Shown: one piece after another, positions 1-12,576 of the stretch
Numbering within the stretch: position 1 is the first letter of the stretch
How the letters are laid out: each line of letters begins with the position of its first letter
Assembly (NCBI GenBank): GCA_964057225.1
Contig: OZ059899.1
Location: 16,500,501-16,564,500, forward strand
Direction: 5' to 3'
Length of the DNA: 64,000 nucleotides
Source: Auanema rhodensis
Taxonomy: Eukaryota; Nematoda; Chromadorea; Rhabditida; Rhabditidae
The notes under the pieces: model-generated
What the model was told of the DNA's origin: nothing
Database searches by the model: none
Seen by the model: only the letters and a program-made list of their open reading frames with translations
Made by a program: the position numbers and the translations under genes

Positions 1-3000
1 TTTTTTGTGAACAAATCTTGTGGATGGGGTTGATATAAACCTTTTTTCCGGAAAACTGAGAAGTCACAGCCAAATCACAACCAAGTAATTCAGATTCTAC
101 ACATCTGAATACCCAAGTTGTAACTATTTTTGTTTGATTATAGTTGATAATATTGGAGAAACATTGACAATCACCGGACACAACGTGCCTACAGCCTGAA
201 CTTTTTTGTGAACAAATCTTGTGGATGGGGTTGATATAAACCTTTTTTCCGGAAAACTGAGAAGTCACAGCCAAATCACACCAAGTAATTCAGATTCTAC
301 ACATCTGAATACCCAAGTTGTAACTATTTTTGTTTGATTATAGTTGATAATATTGGAGAAACATTGACAATCACCGGACACAACGTGCCTACAGCCTGAA
401 CTTTTTTGTGAACAAATCTTGTGGATGGGGTTGATATAAACCTTTTTTCCGGAAAACTGAGAAGTCACAGCCAAATCACAACCAAGTAATTCAGATTCTA
501 CACATCTGAATACCCAAGTTGTAACTATTTGTGTCCGGTTATAGTTGATAATATTGGAGAAACATTGACAATCACCGGACACAACGTGCCTACAGCCTGA
601 ACTTTTTTGTGAACAAATCTTGTGGATGGGGTTGATATAAACCTTTTTTCCGGAAAACTGAGAAGTCACAGCCAAATCACACCAAGTAATTCAGATTCTA
701 CACATCTGAATACCCAAGTTGTAACTATTTTTGTTTGATTATAGTTGATAATATTGGAGAAACATTGACAATCACCGAACACAACGTGCCTACAGCCTGA
801 ACTTTTTTGTGAACAAATGTTGTGGATGGGGTTGATATAATCCTTTTTTCCGGAAAACTGAGAAGTCACAGCCAAATCACACCAAGTATTTCAGATTCTA
901 CACATCTGAATACCCAAGTTGTAACTATTTTTGTTTGATTATAGTTGATAATATTGGAGAAACATTGACAATCACCGGACACAACGTGCCTACAGCCTGA
1001 ACTTTTTTGTGAACAAATCTTGTGGATGGGGTTGATATAATCCTTTTTTCCGGAAAACTGAGAAGTCACAGCCAAATCACACCAAGTATTTCAGATTCTA
1101 CACATCTGAATACCCAAGTTGTAACTATTTTTGTTTGATTATAGTTGATAATATTGGAGAAACATTGACAATCACCGGACACAACGTGCCTACAGCCTGA
1201 ACTTTTTTGTGAACAAATGTTGTGGATGGGGTTGATATAATCCTTTTTTCCGGAAAACTGAGAAGTCACAGCCAAATCACACCAAGTATTTCAGATTCTA
1301 CACATCTGAATACCCAAGTTGTAACTATTTGTGTCCGGTTATAGTTGATAATATTGGAGAAACATTGACAATCACCGGACACAACGTGCCTACAGCCTGA
1401 ACTTTTTTGTGAACAAATCTTGTGGATGGGGTTGATATAATCCTTTTTTCCGGAAAACTGAGAAGTCACAGCCAAATCACACCAAGTAATTCAGATTCTA
1501 CACATCTGAATACCCAAGTTGTAACTATTTTTGTTTGATTATAGTTGATAATATTGGAGAAACATTGACAATCACCGAACACAACGTGCCTACAGCCTGA
1601 ACTTTTTTGTGAACAAATGTTGTGGATGGGGTTGATATAATCCTTTTTTCCGGAAAACTGAGAAGTCACAGCCAAATCACACCAAGTAATTCAGATTCTA
1701 CACATCTGAATACCCAAGTTGTAACTATTTTTGTTTGATTATAGTTGATAATATTGGAGAAACATTGACAATCACCGAACACAACGTGCCTACAGCCTGA
1801 ACTTTTTTGTGAACAAATGTTGTGGATGGGGTTGATATAATCCTTTTTTCCGGAAAACTGAGAAGTCACAGCCAAATCACACCAAGTATTTCAGATTCTA
1901 CACATCTGAATACCCAAGTTGTAACTATTTTTGTTTGATTATAGTTGATAATATTGGAGAAACATTGACAATCACCGAACACAACGTGCCTACAGCCTGA
2001 ACTTTTTTGTGAACAAATGTTGTGGATGGGGTTGATATAATCCTTTTTTCCGGAAAACTGAGAAGTCACAGCCAAATCACACCAAGTATTTCAGATTCTA
2101 CACATCTGAATACCCAAGTTGTAACTATTTGTGTCCGGTTATAGTTGATAATATTGGAGAAACATTGACAATCACCGGACACAACGTGCCTACAGCCTGA
2201 ACTTTTTTGTGAACAAATGTTGTGGATGGGGTTGATATAATCCTTTTTTCCGGAAAACTGAGAAGTCACAGCCAAATCACACCAAGTATTTCAGATTCTA
2301 CACATCTGAATACCCAAGTTGTAACTATTTTTGTTTGATTATAGTTGATAATATTGGAGAAACATTGACAATCACCGAACACAACGTGCCTACAGCCTGA
2401 ACTTTTTTGTGAACAAATGTTGTGGATGGGGTTGATATAATCCTTTTTTCCGGAAAACTGAGAAGTCACAGCCAAATCACACCAAGTATTTCAGATTCTA
2501 CACATCTGAATACCCAAGTTGTAACTATTTTTGTTTGATTATAGTTGATAATATTGGAGAAACATTGACAATCACCGAACACAACGTGCCTACAGCCTGA
2601 ACTTTTTTGTGAACAAATGTTGTGGATGGGGTTGATATAATCCTTTTTTCCGGAAAACTGAGAAGTCACAGCCAAATCACACCAAGTATTTCAGATTCTA
2701 CACATCTGAATACCCAAGTTGTAACTATTTGTGTCCGGTTATAGTTGATAATATTGGAGAAACATTGACAATCACCGGACACAACGTGCCTACAGCCTGA
2801 ACTTTTTTGTGAACAAATGTTGTGGATGGGGTTGATATAATCCTTTTTTCCGGAAAACTGAGAAGTCACAGCCAAATCACACCAAGTATTTCAGATTCTA
2901 CACATCTGAATACCCAAGTTGTAACTATTTTTGTTTGATTATAGTTGATAATATTGGAGAAACATTGACAATCACCGAACACAACGTGCCTACAGCCTGA

Positions 3001-6000
3001 ACTTTTTTGTGAACAAATGTTGTGGATGGGGTTGATATAATCCTTTTTTCCGGAAAACTGAGAAGTCACAGCCAAATCACACCAAGTATTTCAGATTCTA
3101 CACATCTGAATACCCAAGTTGTAACTATTTTTGTTTGATTATAGTTGATAATATTGGAGAAACATTGACAATCACCGAACACAACGTGCCTACAGCCTGA
3201 ACTTTTTTGTGAACAAATGTTGTGGATGGGGTTGATATAATCCTTTTTTCCGGAAAACTGAGAAGTCACAGCCAAATCACACCAAGTATTTCAGATTCTA
3301 CACATCTGAATACCCAAGTTGTAACTATTTGTGTCCGGTTATAGTTGATAATATTGGAGAAACATTGACAATCACCGGACACAACGTGCCTACAGCCTGA
3401 ACTTTTTTGTGAACAAATGTTGTGGATGGGGTTGATATAATCCTTTTTTCCGGAAAACTGAGAAGTCACAGCCAAATCACACCAAGTATTTCAGATTCTA
3501 CACATCTGAATACCCAAGTTGTAACTATTTTTGTTTGATTATAGTTGATAATATTGGAGAAACATTGACAATCACCGAACACAACGTGCCTACAGCCTGA
3601 ACTTTTTTGTGAACAAATGTTGTGGATGGGGTTGATATAATCCTTTTTTCCGGAAAACTGAGAAGTCACAGCCAAATCACACCAAGTATTTCAGATTCTA
3701 CACATCTGAATACCCAAGTTGTAACTATTTTTGTTTGATTATAGTTGATAATATTGGAGAAACATTGACAATCACCGAACACAACGTGCCTACAGCCTGA
3801 ACTTTTTTGTGAACAAATCTTGTGGATGGGGTTGATATAAACCTTTTTTCCGGAAAACTGAGAAGTCACGGCCGAATCTTACTCGGAATATCAGATTCTA
3901 CACATCTGAATACCCAAGTTGTAACTATTTGTGTCCGGTTATAGTTGATAATATTGGAGAAACATTGACAATCACCGAACACAACGTGCCTACAGCCTGA
4001 ACTTTTTTGTGAACAAATGTTGTGGATGGGGTTGATATAATCCTTTTTTCCGAAAAACTGAGAAGTCACAGCCAAATCACACCAAGTATTTCAGATTCTA
4101 CACATCTGAATACCCAAGTTGTAACTATTTGTGTCCGGTTATAGTTGATAATATTGGAGAAACATTGACAATCACCGGACACAACGTGCCTACAGCCTGA
4201 ACTTTTTTGTGAACAAATCTTGTGGATGGGGTTGATATAATCCTTTTTTCCGGAAAACTGAGAAGTCACAGCCAAATCACACCAAGTAATTCAGATTCTA
4301 CACATCTGAATACCCAAGTTGTAACTATTTTTGTTTGATTATAGTTGATAATATTGGAGAAACATTGACAATCACCGGACACAACGTGCCTACAGCCTGA
4401 ACTTTTTTGTGAACAAATCTTGTGGATGGGGTTGATATAATCCTTTTTTCCGGAAAACTGAGAAGTCACAGCCAAATCACACCAAGTAATTCAGATTCTA
4501 CACATCTGAATACCCAAGTTGTAACTATTTGTGTCCGGTTATAGTTGATAATATTGGAGAAACATTGACAATCACCGGACACAACGTGCCTACAGCCTGA
4601 ACTTTTTTGTGAACAAATCTTGTGGATGGGGTTGATATAATCCTTTTTTCCGGAAAACTGAGAAGTCACAGCCAAATCACACCAAGTAATTCAGATTCTA
4701 CACATCTGAATACCCAAGTTGTAACTATTTGTGTCCGGTTATAGTTGATAATATTGGAGAAACATTGACAATCACCGGACACAACGTGCCTACAGCCTGA
4801 ACTTTTTTGTGAACAAATCTTGTGGATGGGGTTGATATAATCCTTTTTTCCGGAAAACTGAGAAGTCACAGCCAAATCACACCAAGTAATTCAGATTCTA
4901 CACATCTGAATACCCAAGTTGTAACTATTTGTGTCCGGTTATAGTTGATAATATTGGAGAAACATTGACAATCACCGGACACAACGTGCCTACAGCCTGA
5001 ACTTTTTTGTGAACAAATCTTGTGGATGGGGTTGATATAATCCTTTTTTCCGGAAAACTGAGAAGTCACAGCCAAATCACACCAAGTAATTCAGATTCTA
5101 CACATCTGAATACCCAAGTTGTAACTATTTGTGTCCGGTTATAGTTGATAATATTGGAGAAACATTGACAATCACCGAACACAACGTGCCTACAGCCTGA
5201 ACTTTTTTGTGAACAAATCTTGTGGATGGGGTTGATATAAACCTTTTTTCCGGAAAACTGAGAAGTCACAGCCGAATCACACCAAGTAATTCAGATTCTA
5301 CACATCTGAATACCCAAGTTGTAACTATTTTTGTTTGATTATAGTTGATAATATTGGAGAAACATTGACAATCACCGGACACAACGTGCCTACAGCCTGA
5401 ACTTTTTTGTGAACAAATCTTGTGGATGGGGTTGATATAAACCTTTTTTCCGGAAAACTGAGAAGTCACAGCCGAATCACACCAAGTAATTCAGATTCTA
5501 CACATCTGAATACCCAAGTTGTAACTATTTTTGTTTGATTATAGTTGATAATATTGGAGAAACATTGACAATCACCGGACACAACGTGCCTACAGCCTGA
5601 ACTTTTTTGTGAACAAATCTTGTGGATGGGGTTGATATAAACCTTTTTTCCGGAAAACTGAGAAGTCACAGCCAAATCACACCAAGTAATTCAGATTCTA
5701 CACATCTGAATACCCAAGTTGTAACTATTTTTGTTTGATTATAGTTGATAATATTGGAGAAACATTGACAATCACCGGACACAACGTGCCTACAGCCTGA
5801 ACTTTTTTGTGAACAAATCTTGTGGATGGGGTTGATATAAACCTTTTTTCCGGAAAACTGAGAAGTCACAGCCGAATCACACCAAGTAATTCAGATTCTA
5901 CACATCTGAATACCCAAGTTGTAACTATTTTTGTTTGATTATAGTTGATAATATTGGAGAAACATTGACAATCACCGGACACAACGTGCCTACAGCCTGA

Positions 6001-8443
6001 ACTTTTTTGTGAACAAATCTTGTGGATGGGGTTGATATAAACCTTTTTTCCGGAAAACTGAGAAGTCACAGCCGAATCACACCAAGTAATTCAGATTCTA
6101 CACATCTGAATACCCAAGTTGTAACTATTTTTGTTTGATTATAGTTGATAATATTGGAGAAACATTGACAATCACCGGACACAACGTGCCTACAGCCTGA
6201 ACTTTTTTGTGAACAAATCTTGTGGATGGGGTTGATATAAACCTTTTTTCCGGAAAACTGAGAAGTCACAGCCGAATCACACCAAGTAATTCAGATTCTA
6301 CACATCTGAATACCCAAGTTGTAACTATTTGTGTCCGGTTATAGTTGATAATATTGGAGAAACATTGACAATCACCGGACACAACGTGTCTACAGCCTGA
6401 ACTTTTTTGTGAACAAATCTTGTGGATGGGGTTGATATAAACCTTTTTTCCGGAAAACTGAGAAGTCACAGCCAAATCACAACCAAGTAATTCAGATTCT
6501 ACACATCTGAATACCCAAGTTGTAACTATTTTTGTTTGATTATAGTTGATAATATTGGAGAAACATTGACAATCACCGGACACAACGTGTCTACAGCCTG
6601 AACTTTTTTGTGAACAAATCTTGTGGATGGGGTTGATATAAACCTTTTTTCCGGAAAACTGAGAAGTCACAGCCAAATCACAACCAAGTAATTCAGATTC
6701 TACACATCTGAATACCCAAGTTGTAACTATTTTTGTTTGATTATAGTTGATAATATTGGAGAAACATTGACAATCACCGGACACAACGTGTCTACAGCCT
6801 GAACTTTTTTGTGAACAAATCTTGTGGATGGGGTTGATATAAACCTTTTTTCCGGAAAACTGAGAAGTCACAGCCAAATCACAACCAAGTAATTCAGATT
6901 CTACACATCTGAATACCCAAGTTGTAACTATTTTTGTTTGATTATAGTTGATAATATTGGAGAAACATTGACAATCACCGGACACAACGTGTCTACAGCC
7001 TGAACTTTTTTGTGAACAAATCTTGTGGATGGGGTTGATATAAACCTTTTTTCCGGAAAACTGAGAAGTCACGGCCGAATCTTACTCGGAATATCAGATT
7101 CTACACATCTGAATACCCAAGTTGTAACTATTTTTGTTTGATTATAGTTGATAATATTGGAGAAACATTGACAATCACCGGACACAACGTGTCTACAGCC
7201 TGAACTTTTTTGTGAACAAATCTTGTGGATGGGGTTGATATAAACCTTTTTTCCGGAAAACTGAGAAGTCACAGCCAAATCACAACCAAGTAATTCAGAT
7301 TCTACACATCTGAATACCCAAGTTGTAACTATTTTTGTTTGATTATAGTTGATAATATTGGAGAAACATTGACAATCACCGGACACAACGTGCCTACAGC
7401 CTGAACTTTTTTGTGAACAAATCTTGTGGATGGGGTTGATATAAACCTTTTTTCCGGAAAACTGAGAAGTCACAGCCGAATCACACCAAGTAATTCAGAT
7501 TCTACACATCTGAATACCCAAGTTGTAACTATTTGTGTCCGGTTATAGTTGATAATATTGGAGAAACATTGACAATCACCGGACACAACGTGTCTACAGC
7601 CTGAACTTTTTTGTGAACAAATCTTGTGGATGGGGTTGATATAAACCTTTTTTCCGGAAAACTGAGAAGTCACAGCCAAATCACAACCAAGTAATTCAGA
7701 TTCTACACATCTGAATACCCAAGTTGTAACTATTTTTGTTTGATTATAGTTGATAATATTGGAGAAACATTGACAATCACCGGACACAACGTGTCTACAG
7801 CCTGAACTTTTTTGTGAACAAATCTTGTGGATGGGGTTGATATAAACCTTTTTTCCGGAAAACTGAGAAGTCACAGCCAAATCACAACCAAGTAATTCAG
7901 ATTCTACACATCTGAATACCCAAGTTGTAACTATTTTTGTTTGATTATAGTTGATAATATTGGAGAAACATTGACAATCACCGGACACAACGTGTCTACA
8001 GCCTGAACTTTTTTGTGAACAAATCTTGTGGATGGGGTTGATATAAACCTTTTTTCCGGAAAACTGAGAAGTCACAGCCAAATCACAACCAAGTAATTCA
8101 GATTCTACACATCTGAATACCCAAGTTGTAACTATTTTTGTTTGATTATAGTTGATAATATTGGAGAAACATTGACAATCACCGGACACAACGTGCCTAC
8201 AGCCTGAACTTTTTTGTGAACAAATCTTGTGGATGGGGTTGATATAAACCTTTTTTCCGGAAAACTGAGAAGTCACAGCCAAATCACACCAAGTAATTCA
8301 GATTCTACACATCTGAATACCCAAGTTGTAACTATTTTTGTTTGATTATAGTTGATAATATTGGAGAAACATTGACAATCACCGGACACAACGTGCCTAC
8401 AGCCTGAACTTTTTTGTGAACAAATCTTGTGGATGGGGTTGAT
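1..8443. repeat. 200/201-bp tandem satellite array (about 42 monomers)
   Basis: Nearly identical monomers repeat head to tail from the left edge, so the array starts outside the window, to an abrupt break near 8443. Two length classes exist, differing by one A: AATCACAACCAAG (201 bp) and AATCACACCAAG (200 bp). The 201-bp class sits near both visible ends (about 1-680 and 6477-8280) and the 200-bp class fills the middle. Every monomer carries the dyad TTCAGAT-7 nt-ATCTGAA (for example 490-510). Some monomers carry GTGTCCGGTT where others have TTGTTTGATT. On the minus strand the 201-bp class stays open as a 67-codon repeat with several Cys codons; in the 200-bp class each monomer ends in a stop. 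This looks like non-coding satellite DNA, although descent from a coding repeat cannot be excluded. Confidence 0.98.
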
Positions 8444-8455
8444 ACGTGCCCGGTG

Positions 8456-8481
8456 AAATTTCAAAAGGTTTTTTGAAATTT
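8456..8481. repeat. Perfect 11-bp inverted repeat at the satellite edge
   Basis: AAATTTCAAAA (8456-8466) and TTTTGAAATTT (8471-8481) are exact reverse complements separated by four bases. The element lies about 13 bp beyond the last satellite base. It could form a short hairpin. Its function is unknown. Confidence 0.75.
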
Positions 8482-8590
8482 TACGAACTCACGTGGAAAA
8501 TGGTATATAAGTAATTGTTTTCATAAAAATAATCAGGCAGTGCATGTAAACTGTCTACACTCATCAACTCCGAAATGTGAATTCAAATTC

Positions 8591-8830
8591 ATTGTGTCTT
8601 CGTAGAATCAAATTCGCTGGAGCTTTGTAGGATAACTACACTGTGACTTCGTGGTATCAACTTTCCTGGATTTTCATGGGTTAGCCTCACTGGATCTTCG
8701 TGGTATGAACTGTGATTTCGTAAAATCAGCTTCACTGGATCTTTGTGGAGTCAACTTTGCTGGCTGTAACCGAGTTATCGGCTCTCGGAGTTTTTTTATC
8801 TTCACAGGCTCTTCGTGAGATCAATGTTTC
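8591..8830. repeat. Degenerate minisatellite, period about 25 bp
   Basis: Consecutive blocks resemble TGGATCTTCGTGGTATCAAC and start near 8591, 8617, 8641, 8666, 8690, 8710 and 8735, with an outlier near 8806. The core CTTCGTGG is the best-kept part. The period is not a multiple of three and no reading frame persists. From 8831 to 9897 I see only AT-rich sequence without a convincing gene. Confidence 0.65.
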
Positions 8831-9897
8831 TCGAGCCAGTCTCGAGTGTTGGATAGATTTTGATTGAAAATCGTTTGATAATTGACAATTTACAAGAAGA
8901 TAGTCATGTGCCAGAATTGCATAACTTCAATGCTATTGATATAGCTGTTGAAGGAGTTTTAAATAGCTGAGTCAATCCATGTAAGATCAGAAATCTAAAG
9001 AGATGGTATACAAGTAAATTCTTCATATTTACAATATTTTGCAGAATTAAGCAATACAAAGCTTCAAAATAAATTGTTTGGATATATATAGAATATATAT
9101 TCTGAGATAGTTTTCATTGTAAACACAAAATGAATGATATTGTATCATTAAAGATCAGCTTCGTATAAAGTCAATAATTTATTTTAAAGAAGTTAATTGA
9201 ATTTCCTTCAATAGCAAGAAAATCTGAACAGTTTTGGTGGCGTGGATCTAGATGACCTAGGTCAATCCCCATATCCTATGGTGTGAATTACCTGCAACAC
9301 TCATATGACATACGTAACTTCATAAGTAAGTATTATATTTGATTATGTTGTTGTCAATAGTTTTTAAAAACTTTTATTCATGTGGTCTAGTAAGACCCAT
9401 AAGAGTATTTTTGGATACCTTCTCATTCTGAGAAGGTAATTAGATAGGATAATTGATTCTTCGTTGTTTTAAATAGAATTTTGGAGTTTTTGACAGTTTT
9501 GATGAAATAATAGTTAAAAGAAGATTTATGAACTGATCCAATAATTTCCAAAAGCAATATGGAAAAACATTTTGAGATTGAATTCGAGAAATATCGGTCG
9601 GAAGAATAATTCAATTTGTTCTTTTTTTATTTTTAATCAAACAGTAATTCAAGATTTGTTGTTCTTAATTTCAATTTTGTGTTTTGATTACATCAATCAT
9701 ATATTCTTCTTAACCAACTTGAAACTTGAAACTACAGATAAAACTATTTTGGAAAAGAATTCAAATGAAAGTTGAATTATACTTTATCATGAAATATATA
9801 TATTGTATTCATGTTTATATATTTTTATCTAGATAATCATTCATTTTCTTATATTTTATAACAAAAAATATTTTTTATTTTTATACAAAAAAAAATG

Positions 9898-11350
9898 AAA
9901 AAATTGAAAAATTTTTAAGATTTTCTGATTCAAATATGTCAACAAGTTTTCGTTCAAATATGTATTTATATTATTGTGAAGGTTAGTGATATTCATAAAT
10001 TGAAATTTTAAAGAAAAAAACTTCATTCAGGTACAATAATCTGTATAACTAATTCTATTTTGCTATTTTGTATATTAGCTAATACTAAAAATCGGTATAT
10101 AATCTTAATTATATGATATAGATAGTGATATTGTGTTCCAGAAATCGCCGAGAGTTCCTTTTGATTGCTGCTCAGGCTATAGCTGACGACTTATATGCTA
10201 TATCGTTCATTCTCGTAGCTGAATTACGACTTCGGTTAGCTGACGAAGGACGAGGTTCGAACTAGCTTAACGGGCTTCTTACCCTCAGGCTGTCCGACGT
10301 GTTCCTCAAATCCTTTTTCAGAAAATGGAAACTCCACTGTATGGGTCTGTGCTCTGGAACCAGCGTTGCCTATTCATGATCTATCGACTCCATTGCTTGG
10401 CTTATTGCCATTAGCAACATCTCTGAATTTCCTTGTGTGTACTGTAGCACCATTCTTCTACTTGAGAGCTGGTAAAGGCTATACAACTGTACTTATTGGA
10501 TGTTCGTTAACTATATGTTATAAATTAAGTAATTATCTTTAATTTAAGCTCCATATCTTATATCCTTTATACTGTTATTCGTTAATTATGCGATGATTTG
10601 GGAAGATGAAACACTGACTTCGTCTCTATGTGTTGCAACTAAAGGTGCTGCACACCCTGTTGTTTATGGAATTATGAGGCTTTTACGTGTCATGTCAACC
10701 TTTGTCAGTGCTATCATCTATGGATTTATCCTGGCTTATCTTCGAAAGGTTAGTTATGCTAACTATGTCTTGATACCAATTCCCAAGTAAAAAGTCTGGT
10801 GATCTGAGGTGAATCAAGTGTCGGATCTTGTGACTTGACGTCAGAAGTTCCAAGTTTCTTGCTTCCCTCTTTCCCATCAAGCATGTTGTGTTCCAATTAA
10901 TTCCAAACTTATACTCAAAATCAAAAACACAAAGTTTCAACTTGGCGGTAAAAGTTTGTTATCAAAGTTATTTTCAGAAACGTCCACAACCTTCAGAAGT
11001 ACAGCGAATGAATCATCGAAACACTACTATAACTCTAGGTATAAGCATATTCAAAAACCAATTTTGGCGCCAAAATGAATAAGAAAATGCTTTTTCAGGT
11101 TTAGTAACAATCAATTCAATGTTTTTATTATTTATACCTGATGTTATAATGTTTATTAATCCATTTAATATTCTTGCTAACTATTCTACTTTACTATATT
11201 CAATGACACTTAGTAAGGTTAATTATATTTTTATTTCTTAACTATATGTATATATAACTATACTATATAATAATCTTTTATTTTATAGACTATGATCAAT
11301 TTCTTTATTTATATGTGGAGATATCGTGAGCTTCGTCTCATTGTTATAGC
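9898..11350 (+). repeat. Left arm of a 1453-bp inverted repeat
   Basis: This arm is the reverse complement of 12845-14297. Paired positions add to 24195 at both ends, so there is no net length difference, and every stretch I compared matched, introns included. The arm starts about 60 bp upstream of a receptor start codon and ends inside that gene's last exon. The 1494-bp spacer (11351-12844) carries the two different receptor tails, GA and TG microsatellites and AT-rich DNA. Confidence 0.95.
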
Positions 11351-11453
11351 TATGGCAAGTTGTAGACAGAAGAATATATCTCCAAGAACCGTGTCTATAA
11401 ACCCCCTCAGACGTCCACCAGATCTTGCTCTTCAGCATTGTGATACGGTATAG
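9960..11453 (+). CDS. Nematode seven-transmembrane receptor, left copy
   Basis: Eight exons can be read: 9960-9981, 10031-10094, 10142-10254, 10322-10501, 10549-10748, 10978-11038, 11099-11217 and 11289-11453. The product starts MYLYYCEG and has a first membrane helix (TIICITNSILLFCILA), then the intracellular turn NRREFLLIAAQ leading to IADDLYAISF (helix 2). Later come helix 5 (VMSTFVSAIIYGFILAY), helix 6 after MNHRNTTITLG, and helix 7 ending in INFFIYMWRYRELR, the layout of nematode Srsx/Srx-like chemoreceptors. I cannot assign the subfamily. After IVIA the tail is specific to this copy: about 34 residues ending LALQHCDTV. No frame break was seen. The gene converges on its mirror copy. The start is the first in-frame ATG that joins cleanly to exon 2. 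Confidence 0.75.
11061..11076. promoter_or_regulatory. 16-bp perfect palindrome with an E2F-type core
   Basis: ATTTTGGCGCCAAAAT is self-complementary and contains the TTTTGGCGCCAAAA dyad typical of E2F/DP sites. It lies in the intron before receptor exon 7. The mirror arm carries the same site at 13119-13134. Use as a binding site is not shown. Confidence 0.4.
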
Positions 11454-11542
11454 AATTGCAGAATACATACAAAAATAGAAATTTTGATTATGTTCCGAGA
11501 GAAACTAGAGAGGTAGGGAGAAAGAAAGATAGAGAGAGGTAA

Positions 11543-11575
<33 letters not shown>

Positions 11576-12272
11576 GAGGTAAAGATAGATAGAGAGAGAG
11601 AGAGAGATGGCGGTAACTGTTACCTGACGACGTCAAATAAAATCATTTTTTATCTTTTTTTTTTTAATTTATAATAGAATTTTGATTATTTATTCAAAAG
11701 AAAAATTATTTTGGTCTATTGATATACATAGAATTGCAGATGTTGTAGATATTTTTCTTTTTTTTTATTATATATTGATATAATCGACAAATATATTCTA
11801 ATAATATTATAAATATAAATAAATAAATATTAGTATAACTATAAATTATTTTTTTATTTTCATATATTTAAAGATTTTTATTAAAAAAAAAAGTTAATAT
11901 GTCGAAATATTTTCAATTTTTATAATTTTATTTAAAAATATTTAGTTAGGTAATATAATTAATTTTATAAATTATAATTATTCTTTTAGAATCAACAACA
12001 ACAACATTCAAATCTTCCACATCTATTAGATCCTGCTATTGTTATAACATATAGTTAACTTACATACTATGTACGTACATGTACGTAATACGTATGTATA
12101 TCAAATTCAAATTTTTCAAAAAAAAAGTGAAAATGTAGACAAAAATATTTTTGATTATTCTGTTGTTTATATTATTTGTATTTATAAAACATGTGTGTGT
12201 GTGTGTATTCTATACCACAATTGATCTTGAAAGGTGATCCTGAACACTTTCCTGATTGCCTAGGTTCGGCTT

Positions 12273-12291
12273 AATCCTGCTAATCAGGATT
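12273..12291. other. Hairpin in the spacer between the two receptor genes
   Basis: AATCCTG (12273-12279) and CAGGATT (12285-12291) pair around a five-base loop. A neighbouring CCTGATT at 12251 can compete for pairing. The patch is GC-richer than its surroundings. It might be a 3' end structure or a small RNA, but neither is demonstrated. Confidence 0.35.
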
Positions 12292-12576
12292 TTACAAAAA
12301 CGTAGTGAAATTTACAGAAATTTTTAGACAACTTGAAACCAAAATGTTTTGAAAATTATATTTTCAAACATAAAATAAAATATTTTGTTTTTGAAAGAGA
12401 AGAATTATTTTTAAAAAATATTTATTTAATTTATAAAAATATAGTTTTAACTATGATATTATAAGAATTATGTACATATTTATATGAATATAATAAACAT
12501 TCATACATGATTCAGTTAATAATAAATCTCTCCTATCTGATAAAAAACATAAAAATTCAGATTTTAGAGCATAAAG

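Noticed and set aside
6266-8282. Genes encoding repeats of 67 residues
   Set aside because: The frames are open only because 201 is divisible by three; there is no start context, signal peptide, splice structure or end-specific domain. Kept as a finding, not as a gene.
1-8443. CRISPR-like array
   Set aside because: The units are whole 200-bp monomers without unique spacers, in a eukaryotic genome.
10695-10940. Small protein genes on the opposite strand of the receptor genes (also 13255-13500)
   Set aside because: They cover an intron and exon edges of the receptor and are mirror copies of each other by duplication.
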